From assembly GCA_035236585.1 (NCBI GenBank), contig CP141134.1:21072414-21136413 (forward strand): a stretch of 64,000 nt of DNA. Reading direction: 5' to 3'. Position numbers and translations under genes: made by a program. How positions within the stretch are numbered: position 1 is the first letter of the stretch; every line of letters begins with the position of its first letter. Under the pieces are notes generated by a model, which saw nothing but the letters and a program-made list of their open reading frames with translations, was not told where the DNA came from and did no database searches. This stretch comes from Warburgia ugandensis. Taxonomy: Eukaryota > Streptophyta > Magnoliopsida > Canellales > Canellaceae. Shown here piece by piece: positions 1 through 15,540 of the stretch.

Positions 1-3018
<3,018 letters not shown>

Positions 3019-3030
3019 TTCTCCACCTTA
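3019..3030 (-). other. Polypurine tract of element C
   Basis: On the minus strand the purine-rich AAGGTGGAGAA directly precedes the LTR start TGTAAC. This is where plus-strand DNA synthesis would be primed. The position and sequence are usual for Del/Tekay-type elements. Confidence 0.75.
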
Positions 3031-4740
3031 GAAAATTTTCATCCTCGAAATTTCCTTTCACATTACTACTCAAATAACTCTAGGTGCATTCTCTTCATTT
3101 CATCCTTAGTTTCCCATGTAGCCTCCTCAATGGAATGATGTTGCCAAAGACTTTAAGCAATGGAATGGTCTTTGTCCTTAACTTGTATTCTTTTTAATCC
3201 AAAATTTGGATGACCTTTTCTTCAAAAGTCAAGTTAGGTTGCAACTCTGCTAGTGCATGTGTAAGTACATGGGAAGGGTTAGGCACATACTTGCACTACA
3301 TTGAAACATGAAATACACTATAAACCTCTGCAAGCTATAGTGGTAATAGCAATCTATATGCTACAGTCTAATTCTCTTTAAAATTTTAAAAGGACCAATA
3401 AATTGAGGGCTTAATTTTTCTTTAGCACAAAACCTCATAATTCCTTCAATTGGGGAGATGTTTAAAAACACGTCATTTATGACTTTATATTCCAAATGTC
3501 TCCTCCTTCGGTCTGCATAACTCTTTTGTTGATTTTGAGTAGCTAAAAGTCATTTCCAAATAAGTTTCATTTTCTTTGCACACTACTCCACTAATTCAGA
3601 CTTCATCAATTGTCTTTCTCCAACCTCATTCCAACTATTTGGTGAATGACACAACCTTCCATATAGTGCTTCGTACAGTGCCATGCTAATGCTAGCATGA
3701 ATACTATTACTCTATGTGAATTCAACAAAGGGAAGGTTCTCATTCCAATTTATTTTCTAGTCAATAGCGCAAGCTCTCAACATTTCTTATAATGTCGATA
3801 TTGTTCTTTCTAATTGCACATCCATTGGGAGATTGAATGCTATGCTGAAACTCAAGGAAGATCCCAATCCTTCTTGTACACTCCTCCATAACTTAGAGGC
3901 AAATTTGCTATCCCTGTTTGAAATAATGGTCACAGGTTCTCCATGTAGCTTACAATTTCTTTAATATATAGATTTGCAAAGCTATTGTAGGATTATGTCT
4001 ATGGAATAGAGAGAAAATGAGATGACTTTGTAACTTGATCCACAATTACCTAGATCATATAATTTTCATTTGATGTCTTGGGTAGCCCACTAATGAAGTT
4101 CATGGTGATGTGATCCCATTTCCACTGAGGAAGTTCAAGGGACTATAACATTCCTGTCAACCTTTGATGTTAAGCCTTTACCTATTGGGTAGTTAAACAT
4201 CTTACCACACATTCTTCCACATCCTTTTTTATTCCATTCCATAAGAAAATTCTTTTCAAGTCATGATACATCTGAGTTCCCCTTGGATGAATGGCATACC
4301 ATGAGTGATGTGCCTTTGGAACAATTTCCTATCTCAACTCTTTATTTGATGAAACTACTAATCTTCCACAAAATCGTACACCTCTATCTGAACTCTAAGT
4401 AAACATTGGTTTACTAATTAGCGTCTATATCTTTGTGTCTTCTTTCTGAACCTAGAGAACCTTCTCAACTATAGTAGATTTCATTACTAAATTGGCCACA
4501 AATGATCCTTCACCCCTGTATCGAGTTTCTGGTTTACATTCAACTACATTCTAAAGTAATTTCCACTTTCTAGGGAGAATACCTACTATCAGTCCCTGAG
4601 TCTTCCGACACAATGCATCGGCCACTACATTGGCCTTTCTTGGGTGATACAGGATGGAGAAGTCATAATCTTTTACATACTCCATCTATCTTCTTTGTCT
4701 TATATTTAGATATTGCTGAGAGAAAATATATTTGAGGCTT
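3031..4740 (-). pseudogene. Integrase and C-terminal tail of element C (broken)
   Basis: Minus-strand remnant of gypsy integrase. Around 4200-4320 the zinc-binding region is readable (HPRGTQMYHDLKR, then CVVRCLTTQ in which the last Cys of the HHCC motif has become Thr). Around 4075-4135 the catalytic core start reads WDHITMNFISGLP, so the expected first catalytic Asp is Asn. VDQVTKSSHF follows. The C-terminal part near 3040-3400 ends in the FEDENFLRWRM-like tail just before the polypurine tract. Several stops and frame changes interrupt it; no functional integrase can be made. Confidence 0.82.
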
Positions 4741-5085
4741 CTATGATTTGTCAAAACTTCAAGTTTCTCACCATAAAGGTTGTCTATAGATTTTTAATGC
4801 AAAGAATACTACTACTACCAAATCTAAATCATGAGTAGGGTAGTTCTTCTCGTGTGTCTTTAGCTATCGAGAGGCATAAGCAATTACTTTATTGTGTTGC
4901 ATCAATATACATCCCAACCCTTTGTTTGAAGCATCACAAAAGACTACAAATCCTCCATTACCTGAAGGAAGTGTCAAAAGTGGAGCAGATGTAAGTCTCC
5001 TTTTTAACTCTTGGAAAGTTGCCTCACATTCATTGCACCAAGTAAATTGTGTATCTTTTCTGATCGGTGCGGTTAACAATGGGCC
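4741..5085 (-). pseudogene. RT connection / RNase H remnant of element C
   Basis: Minus-strand open stretch 5079-4864 contains FTWCNECEATFQELKRRL, then VVFCDASNKGLGCILMQ and VIAYASR. These are the RT-RNase H joining region and the first catalytic Asp block (CDAS) of Ty3/gypsy RNase H. The frame closes soon after, so only the N-terminal part of RNase H is open; more can be followed in broken form towards 4680. Confidence 0.88.
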
Positions 5086-5800
5086 TATAAATTAAAATCC
5101 TTCAATGAACTTGCGATAGTATCTCACTAGACTTAGGAAACTATGTATTTCTATAACTGATTTAGGTCATTCCCAATTCATTACTGCCTCCACTTTCACT
5201 GATCCACAGTAACTCCACCTTTAGAAATAAAATGGCTTAAGAAGTTAATCGGTTATGACTAGAACTCACATTTACTGAACTTAACTAACAAATGATGAGT
5301 TTGAAGAGTACTTAAGACAATGCATAGATGCTCTCTGTGTTCTGCTCTGCTCATGAATTAAATCAAATATCATCTACAAATATTATAACAAAAATTTCCA
5401 AATAGGCTCTAAAGATCCGATTCATAAGGTTCATAAACATGATAGGTGCCTTTGTCAGTCCAAATGGCATAACTAAGAATTCATAGTGACCATAATGAGT
5501 TTTGAATGCCGTTTTAGAAATATCTTCTTCTCAAATCCTCAATTGATGATATCCTGACCTCAAATCAATCTTAGAGAAAATAGTTGCAAACTGTAGCTTA
5601 TTAAGAGGTCATCAATCTGAGGCAAGGGATACTTGTTCTCTACCATAACAATATTCAACATTCGGTAATCAATACAAAGTCACATGGATCCATGTTGCTT
5701 CTTAAAAATGTGAATTAGTGCTCCCCAAGATGAAACATTGTGTTTGATAAAAGCTCTGTCTGGTAACTCTTACAATTATGTTCTCATTTCTTTCAATTCT
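5086..5800 (-). pseudogene. Reverse transcriptase remnant of element C
   Basis: On the minus strand the RT motifs can be followed with breaks: a [14 protein letters not shown] block near 5620-5660, [20 protein letters not shown] near 5455-5520, and the catalytic FVDD at about 5369-5380, immediately followed by a stop. Gypsy RTs normally have YVDD or FVDD here. Multiple stops make it non-functional. Confidence 0.85.
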
Positions 5801-6036
5801 ATTGGAACCATTTGATATGGTGCCTTAAAAATAGGAGCTGTACCTAGCACAAGTGCGATGGAAAAAAAAAAAAAAAATTCTCTCTGAGGTGGTAATCCTA
5901 AAAGATTCTTAGGAAAGATATATTGAAATTCTCTAACAGCTTCCAATTCCTCAAGTTTAAGTTGTTTGGCATACATTGCTACTACATTAGCCAAAAAGGC
6001 TTGACTTCCTTTTGAGATATGTCTTGCTACCTTCAT
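5776..6036 (-). pseudogene. Protease-RT linker of element C
   Basis: An 86-codon minus-strand stretch with VREFQYIFPKNLLGLPPQRE and LVLGTAPIFKAPYQMVPIEL. It matches the well-known VREFPDVFPE-type linker that leads into RT in Tekay/Del chromoviruses. A run of A on the plus strand (5862-5876) produces a poly-Phe insert not normal for the family, which suggests slippage. It directly precedes the RT core. Confidence 0.88.
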
Positions 6037-6099
6037 GGCTAAAATAACACAAACACCATTTGTATCTAATCTCCCTTGGAATAAAATTATTGTTTGTCC

Positions 6100-6345
6100 T
6101 CATACACAGAACATGACCTTCTTCCTATGACTGTCCACTGTTGCTCAATTCATTACTAGCCATCCATTCCCATTATAATTTCAAAATCCATCATATCGAG
6201 TAGGATGAGATCAACCTTCAATTGATTCCCCACTATCTCAATAGGTACATCTTGGAAAAATTCATGACTGCTAATTGGATCACCTACTGGGGTAGTTACA
6301 TCCAAGCCAAACTCCAAATATGTATTGGTAAACACACACAAGATG
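6100..6345 (-). pseudogene. Aspartic protease remnant of element C
   Basis: The minus-strand stretch 6341-6156 contains GLDVTTPVGDPISS, then VPIEIVGNQLKVDLILLDMMDFEIIMGMDG. This matches the C-terminal half of gypsy retropepsin (DLIVLDMxDFDVILGMDWL). The D-S/T-G active-site segment would lie just upstream (about 6345-6480) and is not readable in one frame. Confidence 0.85.
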
Positions 6346-6479
6346 CAAAAGCGTTATAGATAAATGAATGCATGGAACTTGGATAGAATAAAACTTTAGC
6401 ATGCCTATCTAAAATTAAAATGGTACCTTCAATTACTGCATTTGAGGCTCTTGCTTGTTTAGCTATCATAGCAAATATA

Positions 6480-7460
6480 CATCCTTGACCTTGAGGTACA
6501 CTCTTCGTCTTGGGTCCACTGCCTTTCTATCTCTTGGGGCACTCACTCATGAAATGTCCCTATTCACCACATCAGTAACATCGTATGGTGGTCTTTGCTA
6601 TCCTAATCTAAAGCAAAGTGAACCAAAATGATAACTTTACATCTCAAACACTGTCTCCTATCCAGCCATTTGCTTTGTTTAACATCCTATGGTCCACAGT
6701 GTTAGTGCAATCCCCATGATGAACAAGAAGGTCGCTTATCCGTGCTTGAGCGTCCTGGAACTGTACTATATTTCTCATTATATCACCATTATGCTTGAAA
6801 CAATTTTTCCTTAAAGATAGAGGCCATTTCTACTACTATTGGTACAATAGTAGGTTGCATTCCTAAAACTTTGGTCCTCAACCTCGGGAGTAAACCTCGA
6901 ATAAATCTTTTTGCTGCTTTCTTATCTGAGATGTAAATATTTAGTGCAAACCTCAACTATATGAAATTATTCTCATACTATAAGACTATAAGATCTCTTT
7001 GTTGCAAATTAAAAAATTCTCTCTCCATTCTTCCCTGCAAATGGGGAGGAAAGTATTTATCATAGAATACCTTTAGAAAATTGTTCTATAAAATGCTATT
7101 TGGTTGAGGAAAATAAGTCCTCTGTGCTGTCATCCACCAAAATGCAGCTTCTCTTGTGAAGATAAAAGTGACAATCTTCGCCTTTTTCTCTTATAGAGTT
7201 TCCATAGCTTTAAAGGCTTTCTCAAGCCAGTATATCCATTCCTCTACTACTTCAAGTTCTCCTTAATGAAGCAACCATCCTTTGAAATTGTTCTAACAAT
7301 TTACCTGTCTTGCTAGCACTACGTCTTGAACTACCCTCACCAGCGCTTGATGCAAGAATGTTCAATATAGATGATGTCTAAACTTGGGCCTACTAGTGCT
7401 ACAAACACTATTTAAAGTTTGGCTTCATTTGTGCCATGAACTCTGCTATATGATCCTTCT
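6480..7460 (-). pseudogene. gag remnant of element C with zinc knuckle
   Basis: On the minus strand a CCHC zinc knuckle is visible at about 6535-6595 (C-Y-stop-C-G-E-stop-G-H-F-M-S-E-C), with two internal stops. Upstream, about 6800-7110, is a retrotransposon-gag block including QGRMEREFFNLQQRD. It would have formed the nucleocapsid. Stops throughout. Confidence 0.8.
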
Positions 7461-7644
7461 CTTTTGGGGTATCAATGGAAGAATCAGTAGACCTCGTAAT
7501 TTCTTTTCCAATATGAATCTATTTTGCATTTCACAATGTTTTTTATATGAGTCACTCCCTTAACTCATGTTTAACAACCAATTCTTATTTGATAATAGTT
7601 TAAAACTTTTGACGTATAGGACTAGCTGTAAAAGGAACAACTAG

Positions 7645-7657
7645 TATTTGATCCCAA
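7645..7657 (-). other. Primer-binding site (tRNA-iMet type) of element C
   Basis: Just inside the 5' LTR, the minus strand reads TGGGATCAAATA, 9 of 12 matches to the initiator-Met tRNA complement TGGTATCAGAGC. The LTR end ...CTCACA lies one base or so away. The mismatches fit an old element. Confidence 0.7.
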
Positions 7658-7658
7658 T

Positions 7659-10250
7659 TGTGAGGACCTAGATTTTTATAATACTTTTTTAGAATTATTT
7701 TTGAAAGGTTGAATCCCTATTTTGAAATTTCTATAAGAAAACCAATAGCAGAATATTTTTCTTTGAAAAGACTTTTCATAAAACCCTAAGTGTCATCTAA
7801 CCGATCAAAATACATTCATGAGTTCTAAAATCAAACATTTGTACATTCAAAATATAACAAGTCAAAATTTGTCATTTCCCATAATTATATCAAATTACAG
7901 CCCACTGTCCAATATGCATTAAACATATTTATACACATCTACACCAATCACAATATTTATAAAATGTACATATTATACATACATCATTGGTACTCTCTTT
8001 GACTATTCGGCATGCCTAGTCTCAACACTCTTGCCTTTCTCTTCTTTGTATTTATTTGTGGAGTTGGTGGGGTGAGCATAGGAGTATATACTTAGTACAT
8101 AAAACTAAGATTACAAATATAAATCAATGTAAATTTGCATCTATACTCTCATGCACACATTAAAACATCCTTAAGTATGGTTCCTAAGGTTTATCGGTAT
8201 AAATTCATAATGCATCATTTGCATACCTTTCAAACATTCCATCAATGATTTCAGTTCAGCCAAGTACAATATAAGTGTAAGAATGATGAGATATGTCAAC
8301 ATCAAAAGAATCATAGTCAAACATGTGCACAAAATCAAAGATAAAATAGTTAAGCTCTAAAATCTCAATTTAAATCATATATAGGAAAATTCTTATCAAT
8401 TTATGTCAAAAAATCAATTCTCAACACGCAAATATAAATATATTAACTCTTAAATAATCTAAGGCATCGTCATGCCTAGTGGCCAGGGTATTTATGATCT
8501 TATCACACAAGCGCTGCCTAAAAATCAACCTATGGCAAATACCCTACAATGGAACACTGCAACACTACCACGACTACCTAATCGTGGAATGCTGTAGTAA
8601 AAGGAATACATAGATGACATTGTTATAGCAACTATCCAATAGTGGGACACCGCATGCTCAAACACTAACACCAACTGCATAAGACTTATCACTGTCTCGC
8701 ATGGGAGGATAATGAGTCATGCAATATAGCCTTTCCATGATGCCACACTTGAAATTTAGCCACTTGTGCTTGGTGTCAAAATACCAACTTTCGGAAGATG
8801 GGTGGCCATCCCTATAACCCTCCTATCATTGTGTCCACTAGGCAAAAGCGCCCATCTAAAACAATCTCTTAACAAATCAATGCATGAAAAATTTAAATAT
8901 AATTGTACCCTCAATGACATATTAGTCGCCCACTGATCACATAATGAAATCTTGATCATGGTTAAAAAAGTAAAAATTTCATTTAAATGCGAATGATGTG
9001 TCAAATATAAATGATGCTTGAAATTTAATTAGAAAATCAATCCATAATGTGCTTTTTATAATCTCAAGTATATTAATAAAATCCTTATATATTTTATTAA
9101 AAATTCGACTAAGTTTCCCTTATTTACAGGACAATGCATATCTAAAGCATGTCACGTGATTCACCTAATAATCATAATTTCATATTTAAATAAAAGTGGA
9201 GACTTGTCTCCTAACAATCTCATTCACAATTAATACAAGAATCTTCACATAATTTAAATTATAAGGATGTTATATTATACAGCCTCAAATTGAGTCATCA
9301 ACTACAATTTAGATACAATAATTACATGTATTTACTAAAATAATGCATAAGTACAATTAATATTAATACTTAGCAATCTTAGAATTTACCCACCTTGATC
9401 TGACAATTTAGATTTACCGAGATCAATTGCAATTCAGTTTGGAGGTTGATCAATGATTAGGAATCACCTATTAGAGCTTTAATTATCAATTAAGCAACTA
9501 CCTAAGAAATATGGAATAAGTGTCACATCTCGATCACATATTTGCATACTAAGATCCTAATTTGAACCGTTAGATCATTCTTGATCAGCTGTTCAACTTC
9601 AAATCAAATACATTTGGGTGTCGGTAAGTCAATTTAGTGTATGAATCTGTCATATCTGATCATCTTGACCTAAATCACATAGATCTAAGGACTTGAGTGA
9701 TCAAATTTACAAATTAATGGTCCAATCCACTTTTATACATTTTGCATTCTTTTCACATATTTTTTTAATGTAGATTTTCCTTAACATGCAATTCATATCA
9801 TTAGATTCATAGATCTACAATTTGATTGTGTTTTCAACAGTCATATTCGTAGATTTAGCATCACTCATGCATCATATTTTGATAAAAAAAATTCAATAAT
9901 CAGATTATCTTCAATTGGATTTTCATTGACAAGAATGCGTAATTCATTTAGTAAGGATTCTAACCATATAAATTTCTAATTTTTGTCCTCACTAAAATCT
10001 AGTCATTAGCACTGGAATCTAGTCACTTTGCTGAGGAAGGTGACCAAAAAATGGTCTCCACTGGTGACTATTACATAGTTTTAAAAATGCAAAATTTTAG
10101 GAAAATAAAATATGGGTTTTGTAGGTCTTGATTTTACCTTGACCCTTATGAAATCTAAAGTGATTCCATTGTTGTTCAGTGCCAAAAAGGGTAAAACACT
10201 GATGAAAACCTAGATTGGTTTTTTGGTCATTGCCTACTATGGAACATGTT
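7659..10250 (-). repeat. 5' LTR of element C (end lost)
   Basis: Begins TGTGAGGACC on the plus strand and parallels 1-2540 almost throughout, with many small differences. Similarity fades after about 10200, before the segment matching 2550-3018 of the other LTR. Sequence similar to LTR family B follows. The many differences between the two LTRs mark an old insertion. Confidence 0.82.
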
Positions 10251-10480
10251 GAGCCCTTTTTTTCTCTACCCACTTTCGAACCACGTTCTCTTGCTCCTCT
10301 CTATATCATGTTAAAAGCCCCCCAAGTAGAATGAGAGAGAGGAAGATGTCCCCTTCTCTTCTACCTCTCTAAGATATATGATGTTTAGCTCCTATAATCC
10401 CTCTCCAAATCACATCCATGCAACTCCCTCTTTCTCTAAGGTATATATCATATTGAAATACCCTCCAACCTCTACACCCC

Positions 10481-10497
10481 CCCCCCCCCAAAAAAAG
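10481..10497. repeat. Poly-C / poly-A run
   Basis: A run of C followed directly by a run of A inside LTR copy B1. Simple sequence; no coding meaning. Confidence 0.85.
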
Positions 10498-11092
10498 GCC
10501 TTCTTAGAAATAAAATGTTATAACCCCAGAAGTGAGAGAAAATGGGACATATACTCCTCTCCTTTATACATGAAATCCCATCTTTCCTTCTTTGTTTATT
10601 TAGGTCTTCCTCCTCTGTCATGTCTCCATTAGTCCACATAAGAAGCTCCCCTTATTTTTCTCTTTAGAATCTCTCCAAAAATGTCCAAGTTCATCCCTCC
10701 TATTTCTGAGCCACCTCAATATTTTCTTCTAAAAATATTTATTCTCAACCAATCATTTTTGTGTATAGAAAAGTCACATATGATAGCTTAGGGTATCCCT
10801 AATATGCATCAAATCTTGGCCATTGAATCATCTCAAAATAAGATTATTCTTAGCCATAGCTTTCTCATTTATTCCTCTTCCTAAATTTTAGGAAAATTTT
10901 GTAATATATTCCAGAAATGGTGGAAGTTTTGGCTAGATGTAGGACCCATCTTGCTTCAATTTTTGAACTCAGACATGGGTAAGAACATGTGGCTTTTGTG
11001 TAAACTTCCATGAGATGTTTTGAGATTGCATGGCTTCATGTTGAAGCCTTTGATAAGTGTTTAATTTTGTAAAAAGCCACCCAATTAGTAAT

Positions 11093-14030
11093 TGTAATGA
11101 CCCAAAATTTTAAGTTCTTTTAATAACCTTATTTTAATTACAATCAATCATAGTGTTTTTAATTTATGAAATTTTTTATTTTAGAAAATAATTATATCAT
11201 ATTGGTGGATAAATGTTTTATTTAATTTAAAATATATAAAGTGAGAATTTATTGAAAATATCTTGTACTTAGATTCTACTCAAAAAATGAAATTCAACGA
11301 TTCAAAGAACACTAAAAATGGAGTTCGGATGAAAAAGTTATGAGTATTGGAAGATGAAGGGTATTCTGATAATTAAAAGTTCAAAAAAAATGCACGGGGC
11401 TATTTTGTTAACAGTACCCCCTTTCCGTCACTCTCCTCGTCCGCACGACGTCAACATGGTGTCATCACTGCATCATCATAGCATCAGCACTACGTCGGCA
11501 CTGAAAATTGTGTTAGCACTAGAGAAGATAGTGGCCGCTGACCACTATTTACAGCGGTGGCACCACTAAAAAGGGCAGTGCACCACCCTATAAATCCCCC
11601 TCTCCTCTTGCCCATCGCACCTCAGATCCATTCCCGATCTTCTCCTCTTCCTCTGCCTACCTGCTCTCCATTTTTTCTAGTGACTATAACTATAGTTACT
11701 ATTTGGCCCTACAACAGTCGCCCGAACAGCAATGGATCAAAGAACAGACATCACCGCTAGATTCTCATAAGAAGACGATCAAAACTCCTCTATCTATTTC
11801 TCAATCAGAGAAGATTTTAATGGCGATCAGATGAAGAGTCTAATTTGGCGACATAGAGATTTTCAGTGACAGTCTGACGGGAAAATCCACATTTATCGGC
11901 ATCAAATGACCTCGAAACAATGCTAAACTTAATAGGAGTGAAGGTAAGAGCCTGATTTATAAACCCTTTTAATTAGCAGTCAATCCAACATAAAGAACAT
12001 CACCAGCAACTGTCACTTTAGTTGCCTTCTTCGATGACGATTAGTCATCACCGGTGATCCTGTTCTGGATCTAGAATTTCAATCTGGACTGTTAAACAAG
12101 CCTGAAATACAAAATCTCTAATTTTGGGAACTATAGAAGCCTGATTAACAATTCAAAAGGTCCGTTAGGGTCCTATCGAAGACACAAACCTAATTATATA
12201 ATAAAATTTAGGATCAAAGAACTATTTAACTTTACCATAGCCTAACAACCATAGAAATCTCATAAATCTACAAGATCAAAGATGATTAGATCTCATAAAT
12301 TGATCCATTGGATGTATTAGGAGATTAATATGCCAAGATCAACCCTAAATTACACACATCAACCTTTGAATTATAGATCTGACCATCCAAATCAAGTACA
12401 AACCCGATCTAAGTATCATGATAGATGATATGTGAGATCTTATCATTCAATTAAAAGATCTTGATGACATAAAAGTTATTGAAGGCAATCTAACCATTAA
12501 ACATTAGATCTATAAGTGAGATTTAGCCTATATATGCACTAATTAATGATCTATAACCTAAAGGATAGATATAGCCGTTGATATGTAAATCTAACTGATG
12601 ATCTATAAAGAATGGGAAGTAATGCTTGGATTCTTATTCCCAAATAATATCCAGGACCTCACAAAGATGAAACAAGATTCAAATTGAAGAAAAATGCAAT
12701 CCAAGTGACATCATCGAGGTAGGTAGTTTGATGCTACTAAGTTTTCAAATGCATTCCAAAATCTAAAATTATTTATACTTGAATCTGTTATTGTGTTTAG
12801 TATGCTTTTGGAAATAATATTTTAAAATTGATATTTTGAGGATGCGAATTATTCTTGTGATTCATGATCTTGATGCTATTGCTTACATCTTTCATGGACA
12901 GTTTTATATATACATTGTTTGCATGTTTTGAAACTGGTGCATAAATTGCATGATTTATGACGATTAAGATTTGGATTATATCTGTGTGTGTGTATTGAGC
13001 TAATGAGCCCAGTGGGCACTATGCTAAGAGTTTGTTTGTGTACAGGGTTGGCCTCCAGGCCTCTAAGCACCAAAGGTGGTAGGTATCATTTCCTAAAGTG
13101 GCACTTGTCCCTTTCTCAACTATTGTGGTACTGGGACTACCACTGGAGGTGTTCACAACACTCTTTTCGAGATGTATCCACAGTCAACCATGGAAGTTTG
13201 GTGGCTAGTCTCTAGATACCGAAGACACAAGATTTCATATAGGTTCTAGTCATGAGCATAGTGGGCCCTATGTTTTTGTTTTTTGGTATCACCATACATC
13301 GTGTATTGAGGTGGTCTTAGGCGAGTGCTCGTGACCAGTCGGCTTGATGTGTTCGCCAAGAAACCCACATGTAGGATATCTGTCGTTGGGTTGAGATTCT
13401 AGTATTTAGTTTAATCGATCACTATTTTAAGTTTTTCTTAATGATTATATTACTAATCAAGGGATTTTGATGGAAAATTCCATTACTTGAAAATATATAA
13501 TAAGCGAGTGATTTATGCATGAATACCCATGCTTATATAAAGTGATTACGTGATTTTATTATCTGAAAAACCCCTCTTGAAATTATGCAGATTGCATACC
13601 ATGTTTTCAAAATAGTAATATCAGATTCACCTCCTGAGTATGTTAAATACTCAACCCAATATATTATTTTTACAGATCAACTCAATCAGGAATAAAAGAA
13701 GTATCATAAAGTTTAGTGATGCGATCAAGTGGGTGAAGATAAAGACAAACATAAATGTAACTATATAATTTATTGTTTTAAGACATGTATATGTACTTAG
13801 TACAGTTGGACTATGAGCTGTGATTGGATGGATCTGGGATACTTATATTGTATTTTAAGTAAACATTATTTTGTTTTCTTGAAAGTAAATGACACTCAAG
13901 GTTTTCAAAATGGATTTAAAAGAAAAGTTTCTTCCACTGCATTGCATTTTTTTTCAAACAAGGTCCAACTCTGTATCAAAAATTATTTAAACATTTTTAA
14001 AAAATGCATGTGAAAACACGGGTCGTCATA
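11093..14030 (+). repeat. Solo LTR, Tekay/Del-like, nested in the A LTR
   Basis: Starts TGTAATGACCC and ends ACGGGTCGTCATA, close to the TGTAAC...GGGTCGTCACA ends of the other Tekay-like LTRs here. The A LTR at 33970-34063 (inverted) runs without break across the matching point, which supports the insertion. Flanking 5-mers GTAAT and GTGAA match at 3 of 5 positions, so the duplication has decayed. No gag-pol. The middle (12990-13270) has the GC-richer 'cagtgggcactatg' type block also seen near 41630 and 62870. Small open frames at 11354-11760 are not recognised. Confidence 0.82.
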
Positions 14031-14788
14031 GTGAACCATGTGTTATAGGAGTAAAATAAAGTTTTTGACTAAAATTGTAACACATGCATTTTTTAGCCTA
14101 TGAATAAAAAATTTGACATTTTATAGGTCATAGGCTAATCCGAGATAAGTATATGATTGATCATATTTTTATGATTTAATTAGAGTTTTTAACTTTTCAT
14201 AGGAAGTGAGATGGTGATCTGATGGTCAAGATCAACAAAGATGTAATTAACGATCAAGATCAAAAGATCGAGTCAAGACCTAAAAGTCATTAATCCAAAG
14301 TGAGATCAAAGGTCAAGATCATCTTTAGGACAAGCAATGAATGCAATTAGAGGAGTCAGAGGTGGCTAAAGTGAGCCCACACACAAGCCATGCAAAGTTC
14401 ATCACCTTTACATGGGTTTCACTTAAGCCAAGGATTTGAGCCATCAAGCTAAGCCAAAAAAGCCATCAAAGCCAGCTATGAAGCCAAGCCAATGGAGCTC
14501 TCAAAGTTAGCCATCAAGCAACTTAAGCTAAGTTACATGGAAGGCCATGATTGGAGGAGAATCCAAAGAATTATCCATGGGATTTATGAGAATATTTTGA
14601 AGATAATTGAGGAAAAATCCAATAGGATAAGGTAACATGTGAACAAATAGAAAGATATCTATCCATTTTTTATTTTTATTTTTCATGTTTTTCTCATTTA
14701 TCCTCACTTTCCACTTGACCACTAAATACCACTACAAATTTCACTTTCCATACAAGAGTCCTATCTTTTTAAGATTTCCCCACCTCAC

Positions 14789-14833
14789 CTCTCTCTCTCT
14801 CTCTCTCTCGCCCCCCCCCCCCCCCCCCCCCCC
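14789..14833. repeat. (CT)n followed by a 23-bp poly-C run
   Basis: CT units at 14789-14809 then G and 23 C at 14811-14833, in the A LTR at the same place as the long CT tract of the copy at 36325-36428. The poly-C part appears to be specific to this copy. Confidence 0.95.
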
Positions 14834-15081
14834 TCTCTTACCTCATCCCATCCAACCAACCTTCTATTTTCATGGAGCTTCATGATTTTTACAAGGGGGA
14901 GACACCCTCCTAAAAAAGCTGCATGTACCATTTAATGAAATCAAAAGCAACCCATTTGTTTCCTCTTTGATGAAAACCCTAGGTACACTCCTATATCTAA
15001 CTCTAGTCATACAATTGCCTTAATTTTTCATCCCCACCATACCTTTCCCTTAGGCCACCCTAGAAAATTTAGGAAACAAAA

Positions 15082-15089
15082 TATAAAAG
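15082..15089 (+). promoter_or_regulatory. Probable TATA box of the A LTR
   Basis: TATAAAAG, followed by a purine-rich stretch. The same TATAAAAG is kept at 36660-36667 in the second solo copy, and GTATAAAA on the minus strand at 22898-22905 in the third, each a few hundred bases downstream of the pyrimidine tract. Conservation across copies suggests the LTR's core promoter. Confidence 0.65.
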
Positions 15090-15300
15090 AACTTATGAAG
15101 AGAAGAATAGGGGAACAACTTTTAGAGAAAGAAAATAATGCCTGCTCTAAGGGAGGAGGTGTCCTTTTATTTACCCTTTCCCTTACCTCCTAGCCCTCCA
15201 CGTTTTCTTCTTGGATGGATTCTCTCTTCCTTCTAGGTTCCATGCATGATTCCAATCCTTAGTTCCTTAGTTCTTTGAGTAAAGGTTAGTGGGTTCCTTT

Positions 15301-15540
15301 TTTATCTTCTCTTCTTATTTATTCTTAAACTTTTATTGTTCCTTAGTTGAATGTTTTTTCCATTGCCTTAGTTCCTCCTTACTTGTTGATTTAAGATCTA
15401 AGGTTGGTTTTCTTCCTTTTTGGATCTTCTTCCCTTGTTTATTCTTAAATTTTCATTGTTCCTTAGTTGAATGTTTTTCCATTGCCTTAGTTCCTTCTTG
15501 CTTATTGATTCAAGAACCAAGGTTGTTTTTCCCTTGAAGT
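15301..15540. repeat. 120-bp tandem duplication in the A LTR
   Basis: 15301-15420 and 15421-15540 are near copies (both include 'ccttagttgaatg', 'attgccttagttcc' and 'attcttaaa'). The solo copy at ~36890-36990 has a single unit, so the duplication is private to this copy. Confidence 0.88.

Noticed and set aside
11354..11760. Two overlapping plus-strand frames in the nested solo LTR
   Set aside because: Position inside an LTR and no recognisable domain; His/Ser/Pro-rich translation of a CpG-rich stretch.
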